Shown here piece after piece: positions 32,231-44,889 of a stretch of DNA of 64,000 bases. Position 1 is the first letter of the stretch, and every line of letters starts with the position of its first letter. A program made the translations under genes and the position numbers. Under the pieces are notes generated by a model that had not been told where the DNA came from, made no database searches, and saw only the letters and a list, made by a program, of their open reading frames with translations. Source of the DNA: Pelobates cultripes (taxonomy: Eukaryota; Chordata; Amphibia; Anura; Pelobatidae); the NCBI GenBank assembly GCA_933207985.1, contig OW240921.1, positions 103,498,371 to 103,562,370 of the forward strand, read 5' to 3'.

Positions 32231-32701
32231 ACTGCTAATGTCATCCAAACAATACTGTTTTTAAAAGAAATAAGAAATATATAGAACCATCTTAAATGAA
32301 AAGTGGAGTTCATGCCAACAAGTGTCTCAGGTTGTTTTTCTTTCCCCTGAGATTTGTATACAGCCTCTGATATGTATGCAGTATCTTGAAATAGAGCCTT
32401 TAGCCTCTACTAAATTACAGTGTTAGCATCTAGTGGCATGTGTACCATCTCTATGTAAGGTCAATTCATGTCATAAGCCCACATATTAGTGAGCTTTCAA
32501 ACACTATGTGCATACAACATTCCAATCTCACATATTTTACAATATAATTCATATAATTCCAAGTTCCACATAAAGCAATACAAAACAAAAAAATAGAAAC
32601 AAATTGCATAGTAAAAGATTACAATATAAAAAGAGGTTTAACACATGCTCCAATTAGAGCTTATGGGCTTAGTTCACAATTTACAGGCCTACGGGCCATT
32701 A

Positions 32702-32733
32702 TGATAGAAACATTCATCATGTTTCTATCATTA
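32702..32733. repeat. 13-bp-stem hairpin
   Basis: ATGATAGAAACAT, a five-base loop TCATC, then ATGTTTCTATCAT. Confidence 0.7.
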
Positions 32734-32924
32734 TGTTACCTTCGATCGTCACTATAGATATCTCGGGAGAGCAGTAGAGTATTTATGGCTTAATACCATT
32801 CACTTGATGAAAATAAGATAATATACCAATAAACTGATGCTGGGTGAAGCCTTCCTATTTGGCTCTAATAGGTTGATTATATTAGTGAGTCCACACCAAC
32901 TGTACACCACTTTTAGGGACTCCA

Positions 32925-33140
32925 AAAACATATGCACCAGTTTTGTTACATCCAATAGACTTTATTTCATATATAATATGTAAATAAATAAAATAGCAGA
33001 AACGCACTTTGCTAAAAACATTTTAGACCACACTGAGGAAGCCTAGAGAGAGGCAAATATTTGTCTGCTATTTCCCTTGTTTAAGTGTATATGAAATGAA
33101 GTTTGTTCAATATAACAAACATGGTGCATGTGTTCTAGAC
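32925..33140. repeat. Inverted repeat with about 48-bp arms
   Basis: ATATGCACCAGTTTTGTTAC...CTTTATTTCATATA is mirrored by TATATGAAATGAAG...AACAAACATGGTGCATGTG. The loop holds a GAGGAAGCCTAGAG stretch like that of the retroelement 3' modules. Confidence 0.55.
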
Positions 33141-34680
33141 GTATGCAATTTAGATATGCATGTGATTAGTGTCCTAGTGATTTGAGCTTGTAAAGCATAT
33201 ATAATTTAGTCGATAGTGCAAGTAAAGTGCAGATTGAAATATGCATGTAGTGTTTGGAAGTACGCCAATTTTTGAAGTGCGTTACTTCACTTAGTGGTAT
33301 TTGGACGATAACCAACGAAGTGTGGAAGCCGCTGTGCACTATTTATACTATATTTGCTACACATATTTGTTAGCACTAATACACAATTTACTGCTTGTTT
33401 TTGTATAATTTCATGACTAGAGGTCATAAAACGGTGTATGTGGGTGCTTTATAATTTTTTAATTGACTTTGTAAAATTAGATTAGTTGAATTGTGTGTCG
33501 CTCCTAGTTTTGCATCTTGTTATTTATTTTTGCATATGTATTTCCAATAAACTCAATATATGAGCTCTGCTTCAGCTAATTCTAATTCACAAAAGCAAAG
33601 GGTTAAAATGAATACTTGCATTTTTGCACTCATTACATTATTTAAGACAATATAACAAAAATTCATATAAAACAAAATTCTTGTTTATAAACAGTTTAAC
33701 ATCATTAGGTGTATAGACCTTCTCCTTCGGGGCAAATAACACATACAGCACCTCATAGTAGATGGCATGTTTAGAATGTAAACAAGGTAATAATTCAGAA
33801 TAGTACAGAGCATAGCAAACCACTAAACGTAAAAAACTGTTAAAGCGTTGAAGCTTCCACAATGCCAAATGTTAAACACAGAACCGAGTGGCGTTTTAGT
33901 AATAACCTGAAATCCATTTTGAAAACGTGATGTTACACATGACAGAATTGTTCGCTAGAAAACAGAGAATGCATTTAATTTGAGAAACGCTCATGTAATG
34001 TAACATTAAAAGTTTAGTGAAATGCTAAGTCAAATATATAGTGTTCTACAAAGTATATTGTAAATCCAAAGGAGTAGAATGAAAAGACTCTAAGGGTTTG
34101 CTTGAAACAAAGCAAAATTAAACAGCCTTACATCAAGGTCTGCATGGAATATTCAGAAGCACTAACATAAGCTTCTTTCAACTGTGTTTGTAAAAAAGAT
34201 AGGAAGCAGTGAATGTGTCTCTACCAGCTTCACAACACCAAACTGAAATGTCAACATTTATCAGCTTGCTTGTCACTTGTTATGCTATTTTAAGTTCTCT
34301 TTCTTCTCTACTTAGATGAGACCTTTTCAACCTCTGAGTTGAAGAAGAATGAACAATAGCAGTGACAATAAGATCATGAACAAACGGTGGAAAGGAAGAT
34401 TTCATTGGCATATCAAACTAACATATACTATCTCTCCATGGCATAATCAGATGGCTATATAAACAAAGCACACAAAAAAAGAAAGAAGAAAAAAAAGGAA
34501 ATAAAACTAAAGATAAAACTGAAAGGTAAAGCTGATTTTTTTTTTCAGAATAATATATCAATTAAGCTACTTTTTATGACCGAAGAGAGAAAGCAAGAAG
34601 AAATAGAAAGTAGAAGAAAGATAATGAAAAAATAATTTAACTTTTAAGTATATAACAATTTTTTTTTTTACACAAATTCT
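33141..34680. other. No gene recognised
   Basis: AT-rich with several A-runs and T-runs. The longest frame (33638-33868, - strand, 76 codons) has no recognisable motif. Confidence 0.5.
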
Positions 34681-35085
34681 TATTAAGGAACATAGCGTGC
34701 AAAATAAACATGCTGTAGTGCTTAATTGCTTATAGTGCTAGAAGTGCCCTGGGGCCACCATTGTAAGTAGTCAAACCATTTTAGAATGGTTTGACTTGTT
34801 ACGTGGAGTCTACTTGGCAAAGCTCCCTGATTTCTCTAAGCAGTCAAGGGACCCAGCAGTTCCAACGTAGGAGCTTTCTTTAGTTTTTCTAAGGTAAGTA
34901 CTGCAGTGCAGGACTAGCTCATTGACAGAGACCATCAGCTGATTACTCTCAACCAATGAACTAATCATTGCTCTGCAGTCCTTAGTTCAGACAGAAAGGT
35001 TCAGGCCACTGTAAAAACTAATTTAGTGAGTTCCCTACTACAAGAATCTTTTTGGGACCCCCTAGTACAAAAATATTTTTGGGGC
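34681..35085. mobile_element. MITE-like repeat with central hairpin
   Basis: AAGGAACATAGCGTGC at the left looks like a mutated TTAA-MITE end. A perfect 12-bp stem (34769-34780 with 34785-34796, AGTCAAACCATT and its complement) lies within. The ends are not clear. Confidence 0.4.
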
Positions 35086-36805
35086 AACCCAGATCATGTA
35101 CAGCTACCATGGTGCTCTGTCAGCTGGAGATCTATCATTTGCCCATCCTTGCATAGTTGTATGTATGAGCAGTGTTTGTATTTTAGAATCTAAGCATGTT
35201 TTGTAATGAAGCATATGTGTCTGAAGGTAGGGGGTGTATTTGTGTGTAGTGATTTTATCCACACTACTGTCTCCATACCATTTAGGTGCATAAGGGCAGA
35301 TATTCCTGGGCTCCAGGGGCATCGTCCTGCTGTCGGAGGCAGATGTGAATCTGGGGCGGGAGCCTGGAACAGGCTTTCTCATTTCTCTAGTCCCTCCTGT
35401 CTCTTGTCCTAGTCATTCAGCTGTCCCAGTAAGCTGGGAGAAAGTGATCTAACTGTGACAGAGGCCCGCTCATTCTTCTAAAGGACTGTGGCACCCAAAC
35501 AAGCCCCTTATTGGACATGCTCATCTGGTGGCCCAAAGTGCAGCTTGCAGGCCCAGTAGCTGCTGTCCCGTCTACACTGGTGGTAGTTATGTTATAAGAA
35601 AACCATTTAAAGACTCTTCATATGTGGAAAAACTGGCAAAACTAATTTAGAATGCAGTTAATGAAAGTTTTTTTTAACGTAAGTAAGTCAAGGTTAATTT
35701 GGTTCTCTAAGTGATAGCAAATATGTAATATATTAGTTGTCTATATGTGTGTATGTGTTTGTATAAGTGTATGTAAAGGTGCAAAATAAAATCTAACATA
35801 CATTTAAACTGAAGTATTTTAAAGACTTAATGAACTGATTTTATGTAGATATATATACCTCTCAATATCCACGTGATAAATTTACTGTGTTGGTTAATGA
35901 TCTTATAAAGTTAATTTGTGGTTTCAATAAAAATGAACCACAGTCTACAATGTTGCTTCCTTGAATTGAGTAAGATTTATTGGTCTGTAAATTAATTCTG
36001 ATATCACAGCACAAACTTTTTAATCCTTGAAATGCCGTTTTCATATTCACTTGTATATACAGCAGAATAACTGATCTTGAAATAATCTGTGTTTTGGGAG
36101 AGATGAATAAAGAATATTCTTTCTATAGCAGATTTAGAAATGCATGTCAGACAGCATCAGTAAATGACTGTTAAATCGAATTCTATGGCAGTGGTACATA
36201 GGTTTATCATTTCCTACTTGTTACTATGGAAACAGGCTCTTTTTGTAAAAAAAAGAAGCAAACTCCAGTGCCCTCACCTGTTAGCAGAGGGTTTGCCAAA
36301 CTGCTAATCTTTTTTATTATTTTTATTTATTTATTTATTTGCCTTTTCTCCCATTAGTCCTGACCATTCATACGTCTCTGGGATTTAATCTGAATGGAAT
36401 TGCAATGTGTTTGTGCCTCTGGCTATGGAAGAAGGGGAGAAAATCTTAAATTGACTTTTTTCTTAAGAAAAGAGAGATGTTGAAGTTAGAAATAGCTTCA
36501 CAACCTCCAGCAGAACTACAGCATTAATCCCCTGGAGTATAGCAGCATTTTTTTTCTGTACTACCATGTCTGGTTTTCAAGACAATTTTGGAGAATTTAA
36601 AGAACCTTTTTATTAAAAGCTGAAATAAAGCATTTAGATAAAATGTCAATATTTTGGATTGACAGTAATACATGACATAATGTATGTGGCTAAGTATGTG
36701 TTTTAATTGAATCACTAGTTATTTTATATTGATACACAGTTATATAATCAATAAATATAAATATGTATATTTATTTCTTGTTTAAAGACTAATATTTTTG
36801 TCTTA
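35086..36805. other. No gene recognised
   Basis: Mixed sequence with a (TTTA)n tract near 36312-36342. Frames are short and without motifs. Confidence 0.5.
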
Positions 36806-37952
36806 TAGAAACATAGAAACATAGAATGTGACGGCAGATAAGAACCATTTGGCCCATATAGCATGCCCAATTTTCTAAATACTTTCATTAGTCCCTGGCC
36901 TTATCTTATAGTTAGGATAGCCTTATGCCTATCCCACGCATACTTAAACACCTTTACTATGTTAACCTCTACCACTTCAGCTGGAAGGCTATTACATGTA
37001 TCCACTACCCTCTCAGTAAAGTAATACTTCCTGATATTATTTTTAAATCTTTGTCCCTCTAATTTAAGATTATGTCCTCTTGTTGTGGTAGTTTTTCTTC
37101 TTTTAAATATAGTCCCCTCCTTTACTGTGTTGATTTCCTTTATGTATTTAAATGTTTCATATCCCCCCTGTCTTGTCTTTCCTCCAAGCTATACATGTTA
37201 AGATCCTTTAACCTTTCCTGGTAAGTTTTATCCTGCAATCCATGAACCAGTTTAGTAGCCCTTCTCTGAACTCTCTCTAAGGTATCAATATCCTTCTGAA
37301 GATATGGTCTCCAGTACTGTGTACAATACTCCAAGTGAGGTCTCACAAGTGTTCTGTACAATGGCACTTAGAGCACTTCCCTCTTTCTACTGCTAATACC
37401 TCTCCTATACAACCAAGCATTCTGCTAGCATTTCCTGCTGCTCTATTACATTGTCTGCATACCTTTAGAAGTTATCAGAAATAATCACCCCTAAATCCCT
37501 TTCCTCAGATGTTGAGGGTTGGGAATACTATCAAATATTCCTGTACTCTGCCCTCGGGTTTTCACGTCCAAGATGCATTATCTTGCACTTATCCACATTA
37601 AATGTCAGTTGCCCTGACCATTTTTCTAGTTTACCTAAATCATTTGCCATTTGGCTTATCCCTCCTGGAACATCAACCCTGTTACATATCTTAGTATCAT
37701 CAGCAAAGAGACATACCTTACCATCCAGACCTTCTGCAATATCACTAATAAAAATATTAAAGAGAATGGGTCCAAGTACAGATCCCTGAGGTATCCCACT
37801 GGTGACAAGTCCAAGCTTCGAATATATTCCATTAACTACAACCCTCTGTTGCCTGTCACTCAGCCACTGCCTTACCCATTCAACAATATTCAATCCAAAC
37901 TTAAAGATTGCAGTTTATTGATAAGCCTTCTATGTGCAACAGTGTCAAAAAC
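36806..37952 (-). mobile_element. CR1-like LINE, 3' part, cut by the assembly gap
   Basis: Read on the - strand, RT-coding sequence (37893 to about 37140) is followed by a 3' tail. The tail contains the complement of GACGGCAGATAAGAACCATT and ends in tandem ATAGAAAC-type octamers (36806-36830). Short terminal microsatellites are characteristic of the CR1 group. The element continues into the N gap, so its 5' part is unknown. Confidence 0.8.
37140..37893 (-). pseudogene. CR1-like reverse transcriptase, frameshifted
   Basis: The first piece (37893-37531) has SGIPQGSVLGPILFNIFISD, the conserved RT fingers/palm segment, and the catalytic FADDTK about 30 residues later. This is followed by FNVDKCKIMHLG, characteristic of LINE RT domains. 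The second piece (37367-37140) is in another frame and has [12 protein letters not shown] and [12 protein letters not shown], the C-terminal motif typical of CR1-type ORF2. A frameshift or deletion between 37530 and 37368 breaks the gene. In intact relatives the protein nicks target DNA and primes reverse transcription; the endonuclease part is missing here. Confidence 0.85.
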
Positions 37953-38052
37953 NNNNNNNNNNNNNNNNNNNNNNNNNNNNNNNNNNNNNNNNNNNNNNNN
38001 NNNNNNNNNNNNNNNNNNNNNNNNNNNNNNNNNNNNNNNNNNNNNNNNNNNN
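37953..38052. other. Assembly gap of exactly 100 N
   Basis: The second placeholder gap. Everything to its right, including copy 2 of the duplication, is on a separate contig. Confidence 1.
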
Positions 38053-38747
38053 GTCACTATTAACATATTATCTGATTACCATACAGGGCATTGTGGGCAT
38101 TTGGCATGGGATTCAGATTAAGGAATAGGGGTGTACAGTTGATAGATCACATTAGGTGTCCCCATTTAATGAACTGTCTCCACCGTGCAGGCAAGAGGGA
38201 TCACTAGGATGTCCCCCCCGCTTATTTTAATGCAAAAACCCCCCCATCCCCACTGGCCACCTGCCGAAGCATGAGGGGATCTGTGTCATGTCCCATCGTA
38301 TGTTAATAGCAACTGGACATCAATAGGTGCCAAGTCACTAGTCTTTCATTACAGCCACTGGCTGCTCTTTGATTAGCAGATATGCCTCTACCTGATGCAT
38401 GGTGAGACAAGGCAAAGTGAAGGTTTAAAACCTCCCTTATACTAATAGGGATGCCATATTGACCCACATAGGCTTTTTTTAACTTGTGTGTAAAGAGTTG
38501 AAAAAAGCATTTATCAACAGCTTTTAGCTTTCAGATCCAATAAGCCCATTTAACACTGGCTATCTGACCGTTAAATGGTAATGAATCATCAAAGCTTATA
38601 TTTGTTTATGTTGTTAGAAACAATATGACTTGCAATAAGCATTTAATGGCAGCAATTTAATAAATCTAAACTGATAAAAAACTTATCAGGAGCCAATAAT
38701 CTGCCAATAAAATTTATTGACAGGAACTACACGGAGGTCTCTGTTAG
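38053..38747. other. Unassigned DNA left of the LTR element
   Basis: It has no coding frame and no similarity by eye to the sequence left of copy 1 (4568-6172). That is important for interpreting the duplication boundary. Confidence 0.6.
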
Positions 38748-39296
38748 TGTTGGGGATAAAATCAGCCTGGGCCCTTTGTGGATGATGGATATTTGCCAAC
38801 TCATACAGAGCTCTGGAAATTGGAAATGAATAGCAGAGACGTGTTCAATAACCAATTCAAATTGTATTCATACGTCAGTTATATTTATAACCCATTTTCA
38901 TAGCAGGATGGGAGGGGGAAAAATGACCATATGGGCGTGACAATGACATTGTTTTTCACAAGTTATAAACAGCTGTTTTTAGTTATAATTCGATGTTACA
39001 TAATGTATGCATATTGGATAAAACCCAGATGATTACAAATACCGAAATCTTGGACAATTAACAAGGTCATTCCAGAATCCTTATCATGTCATGTCATGTC
39101 ATGTCGTGTCATGCCATGTCATGTCATGTCATGTCATGTCATGTCATGCAAATATCTTTTTTCCAGGAACATAACAAAATCATGTTTCAATAACATTTCT
39201 GAGAATTGGAGATACAATTCCAAATTTATTCTTGATTCAAATTAACCCTTACATGAACAGTTAGGATATAGAGCAAAATGGATATTCGCATCTACA
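38748..39296 (-). repeat. 3' LTR of the retroelement (sense orientation)
   Basis: Near-identical to 45024-45536 apart from a few substitutions, a longer CATGT array, and one more variable stretch around 39148-39206. A TATAAATATAAC box lies on the - strand near 38888. The terminal dinucleotides are TG and CA. Confidence 0.85.
39086..39149. repeat. (CATGT)n pentanucleotide array in the LTR
   Basis: About twelve units with two variants here, versus about six in the other LTR (45358-45389). Confidence 0.9.
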
Positions 39297-39308
39297 ATTC
39301 CCCTCTTA
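39297..39308 (-). promoter_or_regulatory. Polypurine tract
   Basis: On the - strand AAGAGGGGAAT directly precedes the TGTAG start of the 3' LTR. This is the position of the plus-strand primer in LTR retroelements. Confidence 0.7.
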
Positions 39309-40273
39309 GATCATATCATGATCTACCTTATGGAATATCCATGGGAGGCCTGCGGCAGAGAAACGAAAGGAGGTATATTCAGGCGTGCTAATCACGTCTG
39401 CGGGACTTTCCTTATTTCTTCACCTCGATTTCCCCCATTTGCTCTATGCCGTAGGTTTTCCCTTTAAGAGGAGATCGAGCTGTCGATTTTCAGCTTCTGT
39501 AATCATCTGTTGTACACATCTTTTAAGTGTACAAGTTAAATATTTCAAACAGCTGACATCTTAACTGCACATCATGTTATCTGCAACTTGAGCCTTGGAT
39601 CAAAACAGGCAAAGTGTATTATTCCCAACAACGGGAATATTATTATTATAATTCACAACGTAAACACATATAATCAAAAATGGGAATAAAATCTATTTCC
39701 CCTCTTTGGACCAGGGTCTTGGATTACCAGTCCACCCAGTGAACTTGGGCCAGGTCAAAAATCCCAGTGGCAAAAACTCATAATTGAGAAAAAAAGCACA
39801 TCTGGGTAAATTCTAAGTGAGGGCCATGACTGTGTAAACATGTCATCCCCTCACGTTGACAGCATTAGTGACTTATAAAACCTGCACTATGTAAGTAAAT
39901 AGCTCAGGTATCGGGATTGGGAAACACTTCTTGATTAGTTTGAAAAGGCCCACTTACATATTAAATCATAAGATCATTTCTAATCAGTTTGCAATTCTAG
40001 CAATAATCCCAATCATGACCTTGCGTCCTATGCCTCCTAATCAAATCCCTATTTTGATGGTCCAGTCATATCCACACTTAATACATTGGAATCCATCCTT
40101 GGTACACTTAACATACATCAATGACACACATAGTACATCCATGCCTGAGTAAGCTAACACTTCCTCTCTCTCCAGCTAACTCTACAAAAATAAAAATAAA
40201 AATAACAAAATAGTTCAATAGTCCAGCATAGTCCAGAAAAATATTATAAGTCTTTCAAGGAGTATAAAGAATC

Positions 40274-40670
40274 TTAGACACCATAAACTTTGTTCCATAA
40301 TCTTAGACACCATAACATAGCTAAGGGTAGCAATATGGCTGACAACAAGACAATGTCAGCTTCCACATAGTTCTTAATTCTTCTGTTTGCTGGATGTTCA
40401 CCACAATACTCTGTGCAACACCCCAATTGTTGAAAGGGTAATACAGAAATAGCGGCATTAGACAGCACTGCATCTTCAGGACTTTCCAAGTTAGTTTATG
40501 TCCTCATAAGTAAGCATCTCAGTTTCTTCGGCCAGCATGGATTTTGACCAAACAGATTTAATTTCAAAAAAGGTAAGTAGGCAGGTAGGTCAGCCAGAGA
40601 GATTGGTGTGTAGTCCCAAATATCAGGCAGCACAAATACTCCAGTACGGTCTCTATAATCATACAAACAC
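40274..40670 (-). pseudogene. Decayed coding-like stretch, possibly envelope-type C-terminus
   Basis: A 71-codon frame (40489-40274, - strand) has a Cys cluster (CCTEYC) followed by about 20 hydrophobic residues (IVLLSAILLPLAMLWC) and a short charged tail. Just upstream, in another frame, is a further peptide-like stretch with balanced composition. Position near the 3' LTR and a terminal membrane segment fit an envelope remnant, but no diagnostic motif is present. It could be chance. Confidence 0.25.
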
Positions 40671-41390
40671 AAGGATCAGTACGACATCAATAAATTAATT
40701 ATCTAGGCTAAACTCAAATTAGAGACTAAAGTTAAACTCTTAACTAGTGTAACATGTACTTCTCTCAGTTTTGTTTATGTCCTTTATAAAATTTTAATAC
40801 ATAATTTCCCTTTAGAATGCCTTGTATGGATGAGAGAAGCACTCATTCTATATAAATGCTTGTTGAGTACTAAAACACTAACATATACATATTGGTATAA
40901 TTCCCAATAAAATGCTGTTCTTAAACTTAAACCTTGATTTGATAATCTCAATTAATTACTTTAATAAAATTTTGTGGACCCTGATAACATCTTTGGAAAC
41001 CCAAACCTTTTATAGATCCCGATGTGTGTGATCATGTTTTAATACAGTTATCCCACTTAAACAATATATTTTTTTTTTTTCAGAACAACTAGGAATGAAA
41101 TAGGAGAAACAAAATAAATTACTATTGTTCTAAAGTGCTTTGTTTAATACAGGTTTAGGAAGAGTTGTCTTGCTGTGTTGCAAGTGGCCTCTGATAAGGA
41201 AGGGACAGCAAACTGTAGACATATGTTATATTAAGTTGCTCTCACTTGTCAGGTCTTGGAAACCCACTTAATTTATTGCAGATGCCTCTATTATACCACT
41301 TTACAAATTGACTAAGCATACTTATTATCCTATTTTATTTTAGTTATTTCACATTGCACAGCCTATGCAAACAATGTCTAGGTCCCAACT

Positions 41391-41885
41391 TCAACTTGTA
41401 CATCCTCTAAGAGCCAGCATTAATACTGTTTTATCTATCAAAACTATATATAAAGTATTAAAAACATGAACCATCTGTGTATTAGGCTGAGGTTGTTGGG
41501 TGTGGGTATAGCTTGAAAGTTGTGGTTGGTATTGAGGAACCTGCCAGGGTGGGAGTCCTTGAATGCCAGCTGGGCCAGGTTGACCAGGAGAACCGGGTTC
41601 ACCACAAGCACCTTTGGGTGAATCCATGCTATCCATAATTAAAACAGTGCTGAAGTTACCATCTCTACAAAAGTTAAATACTTTGATCAAATTCTCTACC
41701 TCTGCCTCTAAAACTTTTCTGATTCAATCTATCACCTCCAAACTTTCTTTGTCTCGCCTGCTTAAGATCACAATCCTTTTGTGACCGATACAACATACTT
41801 TTCCCTCTTTCTTTATATCCAAAACAACGTGCTGTATCTTTCTCATGAATCTTCCCAAGAAATTCAGTTCAAAGAGGGCCAGTCA
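41391..41885 (-). pseudogene. Decayed gag-like C-terminal region
   Basis: Read on the - strand, 41885-41695 holds a basic segment with a cysteine spacing that looks like a damaged CCHC zinc knuckle (Cys-Phe-Gly-Tyr...Gly-Lys...Asp-Cys) and an Arg/Gly-rich tail ending in a stop. It is followed by a Pro/Gln/Gly-rich frame (41690-41391). The order is compatible with nucleocapsid followed by a proline-rich tail. The second Cys and the His of the knuckle are not preserved. Tentative. Confidence 0.3.
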
Positions 41886-44100
41886 CAGACCAACAGTTTG
41901 ACCAAAAGTGAACAAGGAGGAAGCATATTCCATATGAAGGTCGAGATGACCTAACTCACACCCCCTCTTTGTGTACACCTATTTGTGTACCACACAGATA
42001 TAATATTAATATTAATAGGCTTTTGAAGATTTATTGTGCATGTATAGCACGGTCTAGGGGTGTATACATAAACAGTGAAAGCAGAGTCTTCACATAGGGT
42101 TTGCAATACTGACAGTCTGTGTCATAGGTGTAATACAGACATGCGGTTAGGAACTTTTCCATTGTCAGAACACTAATATATTGCAAATATTAAAATCATA
42201 TTGCAGCTGTTTCCTATACCTGCAAGGATATGGTTTTAATACTTCAATTGAGTTCAAATTGAGTATCAAAAATTCTAACCACAAAAACTAAATTTTGTAT
42301 GCTTATCAAAATGAGTTTAACCCCTTAGCAATTTAATAGGGTGACCTCTTCCCATAGTATGGTTCCTTTTATTATTATTATATTATTTATTCTCTTCTGG
42401 GTCTGCAAAATGCTTTCAATATACCAATACAAATATAATACAGTAGTTTAGAATTGCCTCAGAAGAAATTATCTGATCTCTATTAAAAATACCATTTCAT
42501 CATTTTCCTATAATCAATGAGGCATACTAGATGAATCTTAATCTTGGAAAAAACCTATCCTATACATCCATAATTTTTCTTGTTATATAACCATATAACA
42601 ACACATTTTTCTTTTCTTAAATAATGCAATGCACTTTAAAAGTAGCGTTAACTCTAAATACTCCCCTAATAATACTGAAACGTGGATCCACGATTTTGAA
42701 AAGCAAATTATATATTTTTCTTTTTCTTTCCCAGGGGCCCCTTTCTTGTTGGCTGATCAGCGTTTTTTTAATCTGTTGTAAAAAGACACTAAAGGCTTGT
42801 GTTAATGACATGCAAATATTCTTTAAATATTCTTCATACTCATTGTAATATCACACATCAACTTATAGCACAGAAAACATGTAGCAGATATCCAGCAGAC
42901 ATGCCAATACAAAAATCATATTCTTGGACAGGTAATTAACTCAATCCAAAATAAATTAATAAATGTCACACTATGTGACGGACATAATTTGGTTCTCATA
43001 TTTGTGCATTATGCATGTCTGCAAACAATGCAAGCAGTACTGCTTTAAGATTAGATCAGAGCACCTGGCAACTGGACAGGAAAGTCAAATTTTGGCAGGA
43101 AGTCCATTATTGCAACAGAATTTTGGAAATCAGCTAAAATTTACAAAAACAGACTCCCTCCTTTTTTTCTTTCTTAAGACTACAACTCATATTGCTCTTG
43201 GACTAGTATTCTCTAATAAATCAGTTATTTTATAGATTATGACGCTGCCATTTCCATTTGTATCAATACTGATACTCAAACTTATTCAAATATAATTTAA
43301 AATAACACAGTAAAATACTCATTAACATACATGACAATTAAACTGCGCACTTCAAAATGAGTACCCAAAACAAACATTTATGACAATCATCATTCACACA
43401 GAATAAACTTCTAACAGCTGTATTCAGAACATATTATTGTAAGGTATACCAATTTTAGTTTGTATTGGATTTATTTAAGATTTCTGGTACCAAAGGGTTT
43501 ATTTTTTATTTTTTTACAGAAGGGATCCCGTACGGCCATATAACTTAAACATTTGTATAACACTTGCATTAACCAGTTGCAACATATGTACCCTGTCAAT
43601 GGAATTTCTCTCTTATACGCTTATAGAACATTTGGACCAGATTACACAGACATGGTATCACCTGCATTTGTCAGAACTCTCAAAGACTCAAAATATTTAT
43701 ACTACTCCATGTTAAAGGCATGGCAAAACTTTGACCGGTCAATTTGAGTTTCCAAAAGTCATATCAACACAGGTAAAAACCTTTGTCCATGGTTTTCTGA
43801 TCCTACATTCCATGACCAAAATTTCAAACCCACTTCTTCACAGTTTGGGTCGCAAGCAATAAAATCTCAGCAACCCCATACAATAATTTACAGAATACAT
43901 ACAATTTAAAGCACATACAACATGTGACGTACTGGAATACTACAAGTTAGCTTACAGCACAATATGAAGCATGTGTTGGAACGCTGAAAATATACATTTT
44001 GCTCTCTAATTCATAATCATCTAAATTTACAACATAAGTTCTCTGCAACAAACACTCAGGGCAGAAAGAATGTGGTGTTTGACGTTTTGAATGAAGTGAC

Positions 44101-44239
44101 TTTTTGTCCCAATATGAAAATAAAGGGCTCATCATATAAACAATCATACATCCCACTCTCATGAAAAAGTGTAGTGGGCTTATAGTACTTTTGTCCAAGT
44201 ATAAAAATAAAGGGCTCATTATGCAAACAAACATACATG
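44101..44239. repeat. Two direct copies of a roughly 52-bp unit inside the element
   Basis: TTTTGTCCCAATATGAAAAT...AAGGGCTCAT...CATACATCC (44101-44152) recurs as TTTTGTCCAAGTATAAAAAT...AAGGGCTCAT...CATACATGC (44189-44239). Confidence 0.7.
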
Positions 44240-44507
44240 CAGAGAAATCATGTTAGTTCTAGAATTTGTAGCCCCCCTTAAATAACCTCTAGTTTTTTTC
44301 TTATTCCTCATCACCATTAGATGTACTTTTTACATTCCCTCAATTAAGACTTTATGCTTAAAATCAGCGTTGCACATCATAAAATAGCACATAAATTAGC
44401 AAGCCGGAGTAATGCCAAACATCCATCATACCTTTTAACCCCCTTTTTTTTTTTTTTTAATAACCATTTTAGTCTGCAAAATTGACATCTACGTTAAATA
44501 AATACCA

Positions 44508-44786
44508 CAGTCCACCAAAGACTGGAAATCTGTTTTATAACCTACCAAAGGCAACCTCTACCAAAGAGGGATCTAGGGACGTCTCCCATATGTAAATGTA
44601 CATCACAGGACATCACAGCCTACCAAAGGCTTGAAATTATTTTTAACACCTGGCCAAAGGTGAACCTCTTACCAAAGAGGAAATGTGCACAATAACTACT
44701 ACTACCTACCAAAGGCAATCCTCCAACCCGTGGAGTAATAGAAGTCTACCTAAGACTTAACAAAATACCATGTCTACCAAAGACAT
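44508..44786 (-). repeat. Array of ten mini-hairpins in the 5' leader of the LTR element
   Basis: Units (given on the + strand) lie at 44508-44524, 44541-44551, 44555-44569, 44617-44631, 44647-44662, 44665-44680, 44705-44715, 44721-44735, 44742-44758 and 44770-44786. Each is a 3-6 bp perfect stem around a loop that is ACCAA in six and a close variant in the rest. Stem pairs differ between units (CCTCT/AGAGG, AGCCT/AGGCT, CACCT/AGGTG, CTCCA/TGGAG, AAGTCT/AGACTT, ATGTCT/AGACAT) but stay complementary. In sense RNA the loops read UUGGU. They lie 220-510 bases downstream of the primer site. The function is unknown. Confidence 0.8.
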
Positions 44787-44889
44787 TATCCTGTGAAAAT
44801 CCCCTTTAAAAATGTAAATAGTGAAAAACCCCATTAAAACAAGAAATGCAATGTGTGGGAGGATGGCAGAAGCAGGCAAAGGTCCCCAA

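Noticed and set aside
38053..38747. Possible continuation of copy 2 to the left of the LTR element
   Set aside because: No similarity by eye to 4568-6172, so the duplication does not extend across the LTR element in this assembly.
39086..39149. Regular CATGT repeats considered as a CRISPR-like array
   Set aside because: A plain pentanucleotide microsatellite without spacers, inside an LTR of a vertebrate element.
44508..44786. Hairpin array considered as a set of bacterial-type terminators or an attC-like array
   Set aside because: The context is a vertebrate LTR element; there are no T-tracts and no integron features.
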